Positions 1 through 4,723 are shown, numbered from the stretch's first letter. The stretch: 6,635 bases of DNA from JBBTWV01 sp038062615 (GCA_038062615.1 JBBTWV010000048.1:1-6635); one strand, 5' to 3'. Numbers and translations: made by a program. Notes: a model not told the origin generated them from the letters alone.

Positions 1-1
1 T

Positions 2-271
2 ATTATCCGAGCTCTTTCTGGAGGACGGACGGGGTTACGCGACATTGTGCTGACAATCGTGAACTTTTTCCTTACCTTCCTGGGATTACTGGCCGTTGTC
101 ATGGTGATTTACGGAGGCTTCCTTTATGTGAGTTCAGCTGGAAATGAAGAAAGCGTTGGTAAAGCCAAAAAAATCTTGCTCTACGCTGGTCTAGGTATCA
201 TCGTCATTATCGTATCGTTCGCCTTGGTGAACACGATCCTTGGCGCCGCAACTCAGGTGAGACCCGCATAA
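2..271 (+). CDS. Pilin-like TrbC/VirB2-type small membrane protein, 5' partial
   Basis: The frame is open from the first bases of the window to a TAA at 269-271, so this is the 3' part of a gene whose start lies upstream; a GTG at 47 is in frame but sits inside the conserved region and is unlikely to be the real start. The 89 visible residues show a short Gly/Arg-rich stretch, a hydrophobic helix (about residues 18-42, containing VMVIYGGFLYV), a polar loop with SSAGNEESVGKAKK, and a second hydrophobic helix (about 57-78). Two helices joined by an AGNEE-(x)-VGKAKK loop is the pattern I know from small pilin-like or TrbC/VirB2-like proteins linked to type IV secretion or pilus clusters in CPR bacteria. 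A role in a secretion or surface structure is inferred; no partner gene is visible. It ends 20 bp before a strong hairpin terminator, so it is probably the last gene of its unit. The N-terminal leader that would decide the processing type is outside the window. Confidence 0.7.
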   Translation: MIRALSGGRTGLRDIVLTIVNFFLTFLGLLAVVMVIYGGFLYVSSAGNEESVGKAKKILLYAGLGIIVIIVSFALVNTILGAATQVRPA

Positions 272-290
272 GGTATCTTAGTTCGAAATT

Positions 291-328
291 AAAAAAGTCC
301 GCTCCGCTCTGCGGGACGGACTTTTTTT
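291..328 (+). terminator. Rho-independent terminator, probably bidirectional
   Basis: GTCCG (297-301) pairs with CGGAC (317-321). Inside, CCGC (304-307) pairs with GCGG (311-314) around a TCT loop. The hairpin is followed by seven Ts (322-328) on the + strand and preceded by six As (291-296), which read as a T tract on the - strand. It lies between two convergent genes, 20 bp after the pilin-like stop and 23 bp before the stop of the PRC-barrel gene, so it can end both transcripts. The core CGCTCTGCGGGAC (305-317) recurs exactly at 4406-4418 in another hairpin. Confidence 0.85.
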
Positions 329-351
329 GTGTGCAAAGGCCCTAACAAGTG

Positions 352-873
352 CTAAGCGGCAAATGCCTCGGATGGAGATATGACTTTTTCTTTAGCCAAA
401 ATCTCTTGGGAATCTTTAACGGTTATTTCATCTTTAGAAATGCGCAGAATGCGTCGGTAGGAAAAAATCTTGTCCTGGATATGGAAGAAAAAGAAAATCT
501 TGGAACAGTGAATAGTAGTAAGAGCCATGGTTACCGTATCAATTTCATAATCAAATACACGACCCAGCTGCATTTTTGACGGCTGCCCAACAACCTTGGA
601 ACCAATGAGAGAGATCTGTTTTTTAAAAACCTCATGAACGCGTAGCACATCTTCCATGGGGATGATGCGATCAGAATCAGCAATCGTGAGACTGCTGGAA
701 CCAAGGCGTTCCACATCAGCAGGAACAATGATCTGCCGATTTTTTACCAAAAAAGCTAAGACTTTACCAGTTTCTGGATCAATAATGAGGTCCTGCACCA
801 AAGTTACCGGCGTACGAGAAACATCATCATCAAAAACCGGGCAGCCGATGAGTTGGGAATAGAGCTTTAGCAT
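352..873 (-). CDS. Tandem PRC-barrel domain protein
   Basis: 173 residues, no signal peptide and no membrane helix, so probably cytoplasmic. Two similar beta-rich halves can be seen. Half one (about 1-80) has LIGCPVFDDD, then VQDLIIDPETGKVLAFLV and RIIPMEDVLRV. Half two (about 87-165) has LIGSKVVGQPS, then LGRVFDYEIDTVTMAL and SYRRILRIS. This matches the PRC-barrel fold (as in RimM and photosynthetic reaction centre H subunits): a conserved 'G..V' opening, a 'D/E-x-x-TG/T-x-x-L' turn and a closing 'I-x-x-x-D/R-I' strand. PRC barrels bind proteins or RNA, but the role of stand-alone CPR versions is unknown to me and I assign none. The ATG at 871-873 puts the first barrel strand right at the N-terminus, which supports this start. 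No Shine-Dalgarno is present; a TATTAT box lies 5 nt upstream. The gene diverges from tRNA-Pro and shares its terminator with the pilin-like gene. Hydrophobic FFFF at 127-130 belongs to a strand and is not a membrane segment. Confidence 0.75.
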   Translation of the reverse strand: MLKLYSQLIGCPVFDDDVSRTPVTLVQDLIIDPETGKVLAFLVKNRQIIVPADVERLGSSSLTIADSDRIIPMEDVLRVHEVFKKQISLIGSKVVGQPSKMQLGRVFDYEIDTVTMALTTIHCSKIFFFFHIQDKIFSYRRILRISKDEITVKDSQEILAKEKVISPSEAFAA

Positions 874-878
874 AAGAA

Positions 879-884
879 ATAATA
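879..884 (-). promoter_or_regulatory. Possible -10 box for PRC-barrel gene
   Basis: On the - strand the sequence TATTAT (5 of 6 to TATAAT) ends 5 nt before the ATG at 873. Transcription starting 6-7 nt downstream would begin at about the start codon, giving a leaderless or nearly leaderless message. No clear -35 box is seen at 16-18 nt. The upstream flank is the 52-bp gap shared with the divergent tRNA gene. Confidence 0.3.
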
Positions 885-925
885 TGGTAATTGAGGGTGA
901 CTTGTATTAGCATGGCGTAGCGTTT

Positions 926-1002
926 CGGGGTGTAGCGCAGTTGGCTAGCGCGCCTGGTTTGGGACCAGGAGGCCCTGGGTTCGAATCCCAGCACCCCGAC
1001 CA
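926..1002 (+). tRNA. trnP: tRNA-Pro(UGG) with encoded CCA
   Basis: A complete cloverleaf of 77 nt. The acceptor stem CGGGGTG (926-932) pairs with CACCCCG (992-998), with discriminator A999 and encoded CCA (1000-1002). The D stem GCGC (935-938) pairs with GCGC (948-951). The anticodon stem CCTGG (953-957) pairs with CCAGG (965-969), with loop TTTGGGA and anticodon TGG at 960-962. The T stem CTGGG (975-979) pairs with CCCAG (987-991) around TTCGAAT. The C1-G72 pair and A73 are the bacterial proline identity pattern and agree with the anticodon. UGG can read all four CCN codons if U34 is modified. There is no intron, although some CPR tRNAs have them. The next gene lies on the other strand, so this is a single-gene unit. 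Confidence 0.98.
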
Positions 1003-1136
1003 GAAAAATTTATTCTACATTTATAACACCTGTGAGCTCAGGAAAAAGGTGATCGTGCATACGCCATAAGGAGAAGAGAAAACCGTACCGCTTTATGCTT
1101 TAAGAGGGGAACCAACATAGTCGGACCCATTTTACC

Positions 1137-1577
1137 TCAATCTCTTTGCAAGATTCTATAGGTAAGGCTAAGCATCTGCTTTTCTTCTTGGGGCCTTTTG
1201 TGATCATAACCAAAAAGATGCAAAAGTCCGTGGATAAAAAGAAATTTCAACTCTGCCTGAAGCGTTTGCCCAATTTGTTTGGCTTGGCGAAGAGCATAAG
1301 GAAGGCAGATAAATATTTCTCCGATAAAGGAATCCTTCATTTTCGGCTCAAAATAGCTGAGGGAGATAACATCCGTGGGACGCTTTTTATGATGATATTC
1401 CTCATTAAGCCGGGTCATTTGAGCATCCCCTACGAATGTGAGCTCAAATCGGTACTTCCTCTGACTTTTTATTTTTTTATTTTGGCTGAGAATTTTTTCG
1501 GCATTTTTTAAAGGAACAAAAAATATTTTCTGCGAAACGGAGCGGCGCGTCCGATTGAATATTTCAAACTCAAGCAT
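1137..1577 (-). CDS. ybeY: Endoribonuclease YbeY (UPF0054), rRNA maturation
   Basis: 146 residues from the ATG at 1575-1577. YbeY is a metal-dependent single-strand endoribonuclease needed for 16S rRNA 3'-end maturation and ribosome quality control in the cytoplasm. The family zinc motif is clear: HGLLHLFGYDH with His116, His120 and His126 (H-x3-H-x5-H). Upstream sit LNEEYHHKKRPTDVISLSY (about 57-75, matching N-x-x-Y-R-x-x-x-x-PTDVLSF) and IGEIFIC (85-91, matching LGDI-x-I). Length and order are usual for the family. The Arg of the usual 'YRxKD' motif is His here (codon CAT). A TTG at 1587-1589 would add four residues (MEFI), but ATG fits better: it overlaps the stop of the preceding methyltransferase gene by 8 nt (ATGCTTGA), as expected of translational coupling. 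Only a weak GGA lies 7 nt upstream. The two genes form one unit devoted to RNA modification and maturation. No clear terminator follows in 1003-1136. Confidence 0.93.
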   Translation of the reverse strand: MLEFEIFNRTRRSVSQKIFFVPLKNAEKILSQNKKIKSQRKYRFELTFVGDAQMTRLNEEYHHKKRPTDVISLSYFEPKMKDSFIGEIFICLPYALRQAKQIGQTLQAELKFLFIHGLLHLFGYDHKRPQEEKQMLSLTYRILQRD

Positions 1578-2124
1578 GATGAATTCCAAGGTTACGATAC
1601 TGTCTTAAAATTTCAAAAAGCGCAATGCCATACGCCGTTGCGACATTAAGAGAACGAGCGCGGCCTAACATGGGAATTTGCACAGCGGCATTACAAATAT
1701 CTAAAAGCTCATCCGAAACACCGGTAACCTCATTCCCGACGATGAGACATACGGGAAAAGAGTAAGTGAGATCGGTGTAAGCGATGGATTCTTTTGTAAT
1801 TTCTAAGGCTACGATGGAAACACCTTGGGCTTTGAGATCCAAAAGTGCGGCCCGCGAATCTTTAAGATATTCCCAAGGAACGACATCAGTAGCACCAAGG
1901 GCTGTCTTGTCTATAGACGAATGCGGAGGCTGTCCAGTGGTACCCGTAAGAAAAATTTTTGAAACCAACGCACTATCTGACGTGCGGAACATAGCCCCAA
2001 CGTTGTTGAGGCTGCGGATATTCTCGAATGCGGCGTAAAACGGCAGCCGCGGTTTTGCCTTCAAAATGCCAACAGTTGGTCGTTGCGCCAGCATTTCCTG
2101 CGTGGTGTATTTAAGGAAGGTCAT
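1570..2124 (-). CDS. SpoU/TrmH-family RNA 2'-O-methyltransferase (SPOUT)
   Basis: 184 residues, predicted to move a methyl group from S-adenosylmethionine to a ribose 2'-OH of tRNA or rRNA. All three SpoU motifs are present. Motif 1 is ENIRSLNNVGAMFRTSD (34-50) with the conserved Asn40/41 and the catalytic Arg47. Motif 2 is LIVGNEVTGVSDE (127-139), the start of the SAM-binding knot. Motif 3 is VQIPMLGRARSLNVATAYG (148-166) with Ser158-Leu-Asn160. The segment TALGATDVVPWEY (74-86) matches the usual 'KTSLGA...P' block. It has no long N-terminal substrate-binding domain, so it is the short, catalytic-domain-only form. The target base cannot be told from sequence: TrmH-like (Gm18), TrmL-like (Nm34) and rRNA enzymes are all possible, so no symbol is given. 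It is the first gene of a unit with ybeY. The ATG at 2122-2124 lies next to the -35 box of the divergent HTH gene. A GGAG lies 16 nt upstream of the ATG, too far for a normal Shine-Dalgarno. Confidence 0.9.
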   Translation of the reverse strand: MTFLKYTTQEMLAQRPTVGILKAKPRLPFYAAFENIRSLNNVGAMFRTSDSALVSKIFLTGTTGQPPHSSIDKTALGATDVVPWEYLKDSRAALLDLKAQGVSIVALEITKESIAYTDLTYSFPVCLIVGNEVTGVSDELLDICNAAVQIPMLGRARSLNVATAYGIALFEILRQYRNLGIHHA

Positions 2125-2153
2125 TTGACTTTTGTGAGGGCTCCTTTAATAAT
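2125..2153 (+). promoter_or_regulatory. Promoter of the HTH gene (leaderless type)
   Basis: TTGACT (2125-2130, 5 of 6 to TTGACA), a 17-nt spacer, then AATAAT (2148-2153, 5 of 6 to TATAAT). A start 7-8 nt after the -10 box falls at 2160-2161, on the A of the ATG. No Shine-Dalgarno lies before the ATG (AATAAACTAA). The same AT-rich block (TTTAATAATAAA, 2145-2156) reads TATTAT on the other strand and could be the -10 of the divergent methyltransferase-ybeY unit, so the two promoters would overlap and compete for RNA polymerase or share regulation. Confidence 0.6.
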
Positions 2154-2160
2154 AAACTAA

Positions 2161-2724
2161 ATGGATAAGAATGTTGCAGACATTGACAGGAAAACGGCCA
2201 GTAGACTCCTGGGTGTGTCTATACGAACTATAGACAGGTACATTCGACGTGGCAAATTGAAGGCATGGGAGGAAGATGGAAGAATATGGCTTAAGAAAAA
2301 GGAAATTTCAAAATTCTCCAGCCATACTCCAGGATACAGCAGGGCTGTTGTAGACAAATCCATTACAGCACCTGTCATAGAAGATGACTTCCATCGCGAT
2401 CTCTATGAAGAAGCCAGGCGCACCCTGCAGGAGTATCATCAAAAATTAGAGCAGGCGAACTATCGCATTGGACAGCTGGAATCTCAAATTATTCATCCGG
2501 CTCCGTTAGTGGCAAAAGTTCCGGAGCGCCGGGAAGATTTTTTATCGCTGGAATTTTTAAAAAAAGAAATTTCTGATAAAGAAAAAGAACTCGCCGCCCT
2601 TAAAGAATTTGCGGGCAAGGAAAAAACCAGCCGGATTATTTTTGCCGTATTAACCTACATGCTTTTGGGATTACTGCCGGTTCTTTGGTATCTTTTTGTT
2701 AGCGGGCAATCGCCGGGATTGTAA
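2161..2724 (+). CDS. HTH (excisionase/MerR-like) protein with coiled coil and C-terminal membrane anchor
   Basis: 187 residues in three parts. Residues 9-52 form a winged-helix HTH of the excisionase (HTH_17)/MerR type: TASRLLGVSIRTIDRYIRRG, then KLKAWEEDGRIWLKKKEISKF, where the Gly-Arg-Ile-Trp-Leu turn forms the wing. Residues about 78-111 and 130-152 are charged, heptad-like helices likely to form a coiled coil. Residues 158-180 are one hydrophobic helix (IIFAVLTYMLLGLLPVLWYLFV) followed by a seven-residue tail. The protein is therefore probably a tail-anchored dimer with its DNA-binding head in the cytoplasm. The target is unknown; autoregulation or control of the adjacent DUF881 genes is speculation. 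It lies between two divergent/convergent units and its last 26 bp overlap the end of the second DUF881 gene on the other strand. The start is set by the promoter position and by the HTH beginning within ten residues. Confidence 0.8.
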   Translation: MDKNVADIDRKTASRLLGVSIRTIDRYIRRGKLKAWEEDGRIWLKKKEISKFSSHTPGYSRAVVDKSITAPVIEDDFHRDLYEEARRTLQEYHQKLEQANYRIGQLESQIIHPAPLVAKVPERREDFLSLEFLKKEISDKEKELAALKEFAGKEKTSRIIFAVLTYMLLGLLPVLWYLFVSGQSPGL

Positions 2725-3322
2725 TTTTTTCACGCTGAGATAAAAGGATTTGAAGATTGGGATGAGTATGCTCCATGCGATCAATAATGCCGCCGTTTTG
2801 TGCGATGGCCTGATGGAGCTGTTGTTTTGGCCCAATAACTGTTATTCGCAATGGCGGCCTCAAAAAGAGATGCCCCAAAATAAAACCCCCCGTAATATCC
2901 CGGAATCCTGCTGTGTCCATAGTTAAACGAATATCATTGACGGCGACCGCCTCGGCGCCGGCGCTCGCCAGCTGAGCCGTAAGATCTGAAATCCAAAAAT
3001 CCTCAACCGGCTCACTGAGGGTAATTTCTATACCTTCGCCTTTAACCGCTTCTTCTCCGCTTAAAAGTTTTAAATGCTTAATCTCATCCTCCAGGGAAGC
3101 ATTGTTAATTTTAGAAGACACTTCTTCAAGTGACTTTTCTTCTGCCTGCAAATGAGCGCGAAGTTCTTGATTGGCCAACTGAAAAACACGAAGCTCCGCA
3201 AGAATATTTTGCGGCTGCGAACGCAAAACAAAAGATTCTACTTTTTGATAAGCGCGATACTGGAGAGCGAGGAGAATTCCAAGCAATCCTGCGATAATAG
3301 TAATGGTGGTAATTTTTTTCAT
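2699..3322 (-). CDS. DUF881 family membrane-anchored protein, second copy
   Basis: 207 residues: a short basic N-terminus, one membrane helix (about 4-21, ITTITIIAGLLGILLALQY), a coiled coil (about 40-85) and a DUF881 domain (about 84-207). Family landmarks are HLKLLSGEEAVKGEGIEITLSE (83-104), then LASAGAEAVAVNDIRL (118-133, the 'L..aGAeAiavN..Rl' block), GGFILGHLFLRPPLRITVIG and a closing KITIPA. The membrane helix without a cleavage site suggests a bitopic protein with the coiled coil and DUF881 domain outside the cytoplasm. DUF881 proteins in Gram-positive bacteria are often encoded near division or envelope genes, but no biochemical function is established to my knowledge. Its ATG at 3320-3322 overlaps the stop of the preceding paralogue (ATGA), so translation is probably coupled, and no Shine-Dalgarno is seen. 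The 3' end overlaps the convergent HTH gene by 26 bp. Confidence 0.85.
   Translation of the reverse strand: MKKITTITIIAGLLGILLALQYRAYQKVESFVLRSQPQNILAELRVFQLANQELRAHLQAEEKSLEEVSSKINNASLEDEIKHLKLLSGEEAVKGEGIEITLSEPVEDFWISDLTAQLASAGAEAVAVNDIRLTMDTAGFRDITGGFILGHLFLRPPLRITVIGPKQQLHQAIAQNGGIIDRMEHTHPNLQILLSQREKITIPAIAR
2707..2730 (+). terminator. Weak Rho-independent terminator of the HTH gene
   Basis: CAATC (2707-2711) pairs with GATTG (2717-2721) around GCCGG, followed by TAA and six Ts (2725-2730). The stem has only 5 bp and lies inside the last codons, so the call is tentative. No T tract follows it on the - strand, so it would not stop the DUF881 transcript. Confidence 0.35.
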
Positions 3323-4011
3323 GGATTGGCTAAAGACAAATATTGCAAAATCCGAAGAGCCTCTATAGGTACGATTTTGAGGTTGCTCACGACCTCCACG
3401 GAGACCTGAATTTTCTTTTGCCTAAGGGCATGCACAGCTTCCTGAAGAGCCGAAGAACTGCCAACCGCGTCAACCACAAACGGAGGAGCAATCTGCAAGT
3501 TGCCAATGAGAATGCTGTCAAAAACGGACTGGATAGGAGTAAGCGGCTCGATTCTTTTGCCATTCACGGCAATCGCCTTTGCTTCTTTAGCAAAAAGCGC
3601 ATTCACAAGATCGCGCAAATCAGTCGCCTGCACAAAGTTTTCATTTAGGGCCGAAAAGTCCAAACGGCTCACCGCAGGATTATCGCTTAAGGTAATGCGG
3701 ATACCTTGGCCTTGCACCCCATTTAAACCAGTAAGTGCTTTGAGATGATCAAGAATCTCCAACGTCTGCCGAGAAGAACGTCCTTCAATAATTTTTTGTG
3801 CCTCTGCTTTTTTTGCCTCCACCAAAGCTAATTTTTTCTTCAACTCTACCTGCTCAATGGAAAAAGTTTCCAGGAGCGTCTTTTTGACTTCTAATTGATC
3901 TAGGGAAAAAGAACCGCTGGCGATGGGGTGTGAGCGGACTTGCAAGGAAAGAATTGCGCCCACGGCAAGCCCAATCACAATAAAGAAAATATCAACGAGG
4001 CGAAGCTTCAT
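3319..4011 (-). CDS. DUF881 family membrane-anchored protein, first copy
   Basis: 230 residues: one membrane helix (about 7-25, DIFFIVIGLAVGAILSLQV), a charged coiled-coil region (about 36-80) and a DUF881 domain (about 85-220). Landmarks are LDHLKALTGLNGVQGQGIRITLSD (87-110), DLRDLVNALFAKEAKAIAVNGKRI (131-154, the 'DL..lvN.L...gA.AiavNg.Ri' block) and ILIGNLQIAPPFVVDAVG (167-184). Compared with the second copy it has the same order and clear local similarity (HLKxLxG, GxGIxITLS, AxAVN), so the pair is a tandem duplication or a conserved two-gene set; it is longer by about 23 residues, mainly before and within the domain. It starts the two-gene unit. The ATG at 4009-4011 places the membrane helix at once after MKLRLV, and no Shine-Dalgarno precedes it. 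Its promoter must lie in the 720-bp gap upstream. Function unknown; an envelope or division role is inference from the family. Confidence 0.85.
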   Translation of the reverse strand: MKLRLVDIFFIVIGLAVGAILSLQVRSHPIASGSFSLDQLEVKKTLLETFSIEQVELKKKLALVEAKKAEAQKIIEGRSSRQTLEILDHLKALTGLNGVQGQGIRITLSDNPAVSRLDFSALNENFVQATDLRDLVNALFAKEAKAIAVNGKRIEPLTPIQSVFDSILIGNLQIAPPFVVDAVGSSSALQEAVHALRQKKIQVSVEVVSNLKIVPIEALRILQYLSLANP

Positions 4012-4133
4012 AAATTAAAACATTGGTAACAATTTTGTACATGAAATATATTTGCGGGAATAATTATGCAGTGATAACATGGCGTGAATTTGTTCTTTAA
4101 AAGCTTGCAAAGCGGGGAAGAGTCTAAGCCATA

Positions 4134-4170
4134 GGGCCTCTAGGAAAAATAGTATAACATGCCGAGGCCT
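4134..4170. repeat. Inverted repeat with a competing partner downstream
   Basis: GGGCCTC (4134-4140) pairs with GAGGCCT (4164-4170) through 7 bp including one G-U. The segment GCCGAG (4161-4166) can instead pair perfectly with CTCGGC (4210-4215), so the two folds exclude each other. The loop of the first holds the candidate - strand promoter. Confidence 0.4.
4151..4159 (-). promoter_or_regulatory. Candidate extended -10 promoter for the DUF881 unit
   Basis: On the - strand TG-T-TATACT (TG at 4158-4159, hexamer 4151-4156) fits the extended -10 pattern, with 5 of 6 bases matching TATAAT. No good -35 is present at 17 nt. Transcription would start near 4144 and leave a leader of about 130 nt before the first DUF881 gene. 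No nearer promoter with correct spacing was found. Confidence 0.3.
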
Positions 4171-4387
4171 CCCCTAAAAATAAGGTTGCGCCTTCAGGCA
4201 CATTAATGGCTCGGCCTAAAATCTTAAACTTTTCTCTGCTTTGCAGTGGCAAGGGATCACAACAGACCGCCCTCGCCTCTCAATACAAAAACAAAGCTTG
4301 GTGTCCTTGTTTCTCCTCTTTGCCGCCTAGCGGTGAAAAAAACAAAACACAACAAACAGGCCGTCGTTCTGGCTCGACGAAAATAAA

Positions 4388-4431
4388 ACCAAAGCAAGGC
4401 AGTCTCGCTCTGCGGGACTGAAAGGGTTGGT
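4388..4431. repeat. Strong hairpin sharing a core with the 291-328 terminator
   Basis: CAGTCTCGC (4400-4408) pairs with GCGGGACTG (4412-4420) over 9 bp (one G-U) around a TCT triloop. An outer ACCAA (4388-4392) can pair with TTGGT (4427-4431). There is no T tract on either side, so it is not a plain terminator. The core CGCTCTGCGGGAC (4406-4418) is identical to 305-317. A second small hairpin, TGAAAGG (4419-4425) with CCTTTCA (4434-4440), follows and overlaps by two bases. Confidence 0.6.
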
Positions 4432-4465
4432 CTCCTTTCACTCCATTCGTTTCCGGAATTATCAA

Positions 4466-4509
4466 CCTCTGTTGTCTTTCAATATTTTATATTTTGAACA
4501 ACAGATAGG
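4466..4509. repeat. Inverted repeat with AT-rich loop
   Basis: CTGTTGT (4469-4475) pairs with ACAACAG (4498-4504), and CCT (4466-4468) can pair with AGG (4507-4509) across a 2-nt bulge. The 22-nt loop is almost pure A/T. Inside, TTCAA and TTGAA could extend the fold. Function unknown. Confidence 0.4.
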
Positions 4510-4531
4510 CTGCCGGGAATAGCGTGGAAGT

Positions 4532-4560
4532 TGGGCCTCATTATAATATGATGGGGCCCA
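4532..4560. repeat. 29-bp near-perfect palindrome with a central TATAAT
   Basis: TGGGCCTCATTAT (4532-4544) pairs with ATGATGGGGCCCA (4548-4560) over 13 bp with two G-U pairs and an AAT loop. The centre ATTATAAT is itself palindromic and gives an exact TATAAT on both strands (+ 4542-4547, - 4540-4545), though neither has a recognisable -35 at 16-18 nt. It abuts the larger inverted repeat starting at 4560. It may be an operator for a dimeric regulator or a hairpin in RNA. Confidence 0.55.
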
Positions 4561-4680
4561 TAAAAAAGCACTTCTTAATGTTTACGCTCGACCTTCGCTC
4601 GCACCCCGCCATGCGGGGATGCTCGCTCGGTCTCGCAGCGCCACCGTGTGGCGCTCAGTAATCTAGAAGTGTTTTTTTAT
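4560..4680. repeat. 121-bp inverted-repeat element, possible structured RNA
   Basis: The ends ATAAAAAAGCACTTCT (4560-4575) and AGAAGTGTTTTTTTAT (4665-4680) pair over 16 bp with one G-U. Inside are TTAC/GTAA (4582-4585 with 4658-4661), GACC/GGTC (4590-4593 with 4629-4632) closing over CCCCGC-CAT-GCGGGG (4604-4618), and AGCGCCAC-CGT-GTGGCGCT (4637-4655). Together these make a three-way junction. GCTCG occurs four times (4586, 4597, 4621, 4625). The T runs at both ends (one per strand) could act as terminators in both directions, but the element lies between divergent genes, where neither unit needs one. Alternatives are a non-autonomous mobile repeat (MITE-like, flanked by TA) or a small RNA gene. 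Confidence 0.5.
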
Positions 4681-4714
4681 GTATACGCGAAAACTGTGCG
4701 CTGGCTTTCCACTA

Positions 4715-4723
4715 TGGCATAAT
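4715..4723 (+). promoter_or_regulatory. Extended -10 promoter of murI
   Basis: TG-G-CATAAT (TG 4715-4716, hexamer 4718-4723) is an extended -10 box with 5 of 6 bases matching. No good -35 is visible, as is usual for this class. A start 7-8 nt downstream falls at 4730-4731, one or two bases before the ATG at 4732. No Shine-Dalgarno is present (GCGCGGGT before ATG). A leaderless message is likely. Confidence 0.5.

Noticed and set aside
1027..1051. CACC/GGTG inverted repeat as a terminator for tRNA-Pro or for ybeY
   Set aside because: Short stem with a long loop and no T tract following it on either strand.
1578..1589. TTG start giving YbeY four more residues
   Set aside because: The ATG at 1575-1577 is a better codon, overlaps the upstream stop in a coupled way, and the extra residues add no family motif.
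4014..4022. TGT-TTTAAT on the - strand as an extended -10 promoter of the first DUF881 gene
   Set aside because: It ends only 2 nt before the ATG, so transcription would begin inside the start codon or later.
4206..4421. Open frame on the + strand (71 codons) in the long gap, and one on the - strand at 4280-4465 (61 codons)
   Set aside because: Low-complexity composition rich in Lys, Gln and Ser, no family resemblance, no promoter or ribosome site, and both run through strong hairpins. They look like chance frames.
4459..4498. Possible replication origin: TTATCAACC (4459-4467), 7 of 9 to a DnaA box, next to an AT-rich run
   Set aside because: Only one degenerate box, no dnaA, dnaN or rpmH nearby, and the AT-rich run is the loop of an inverted repeat. 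One box is not evidence of an origin.
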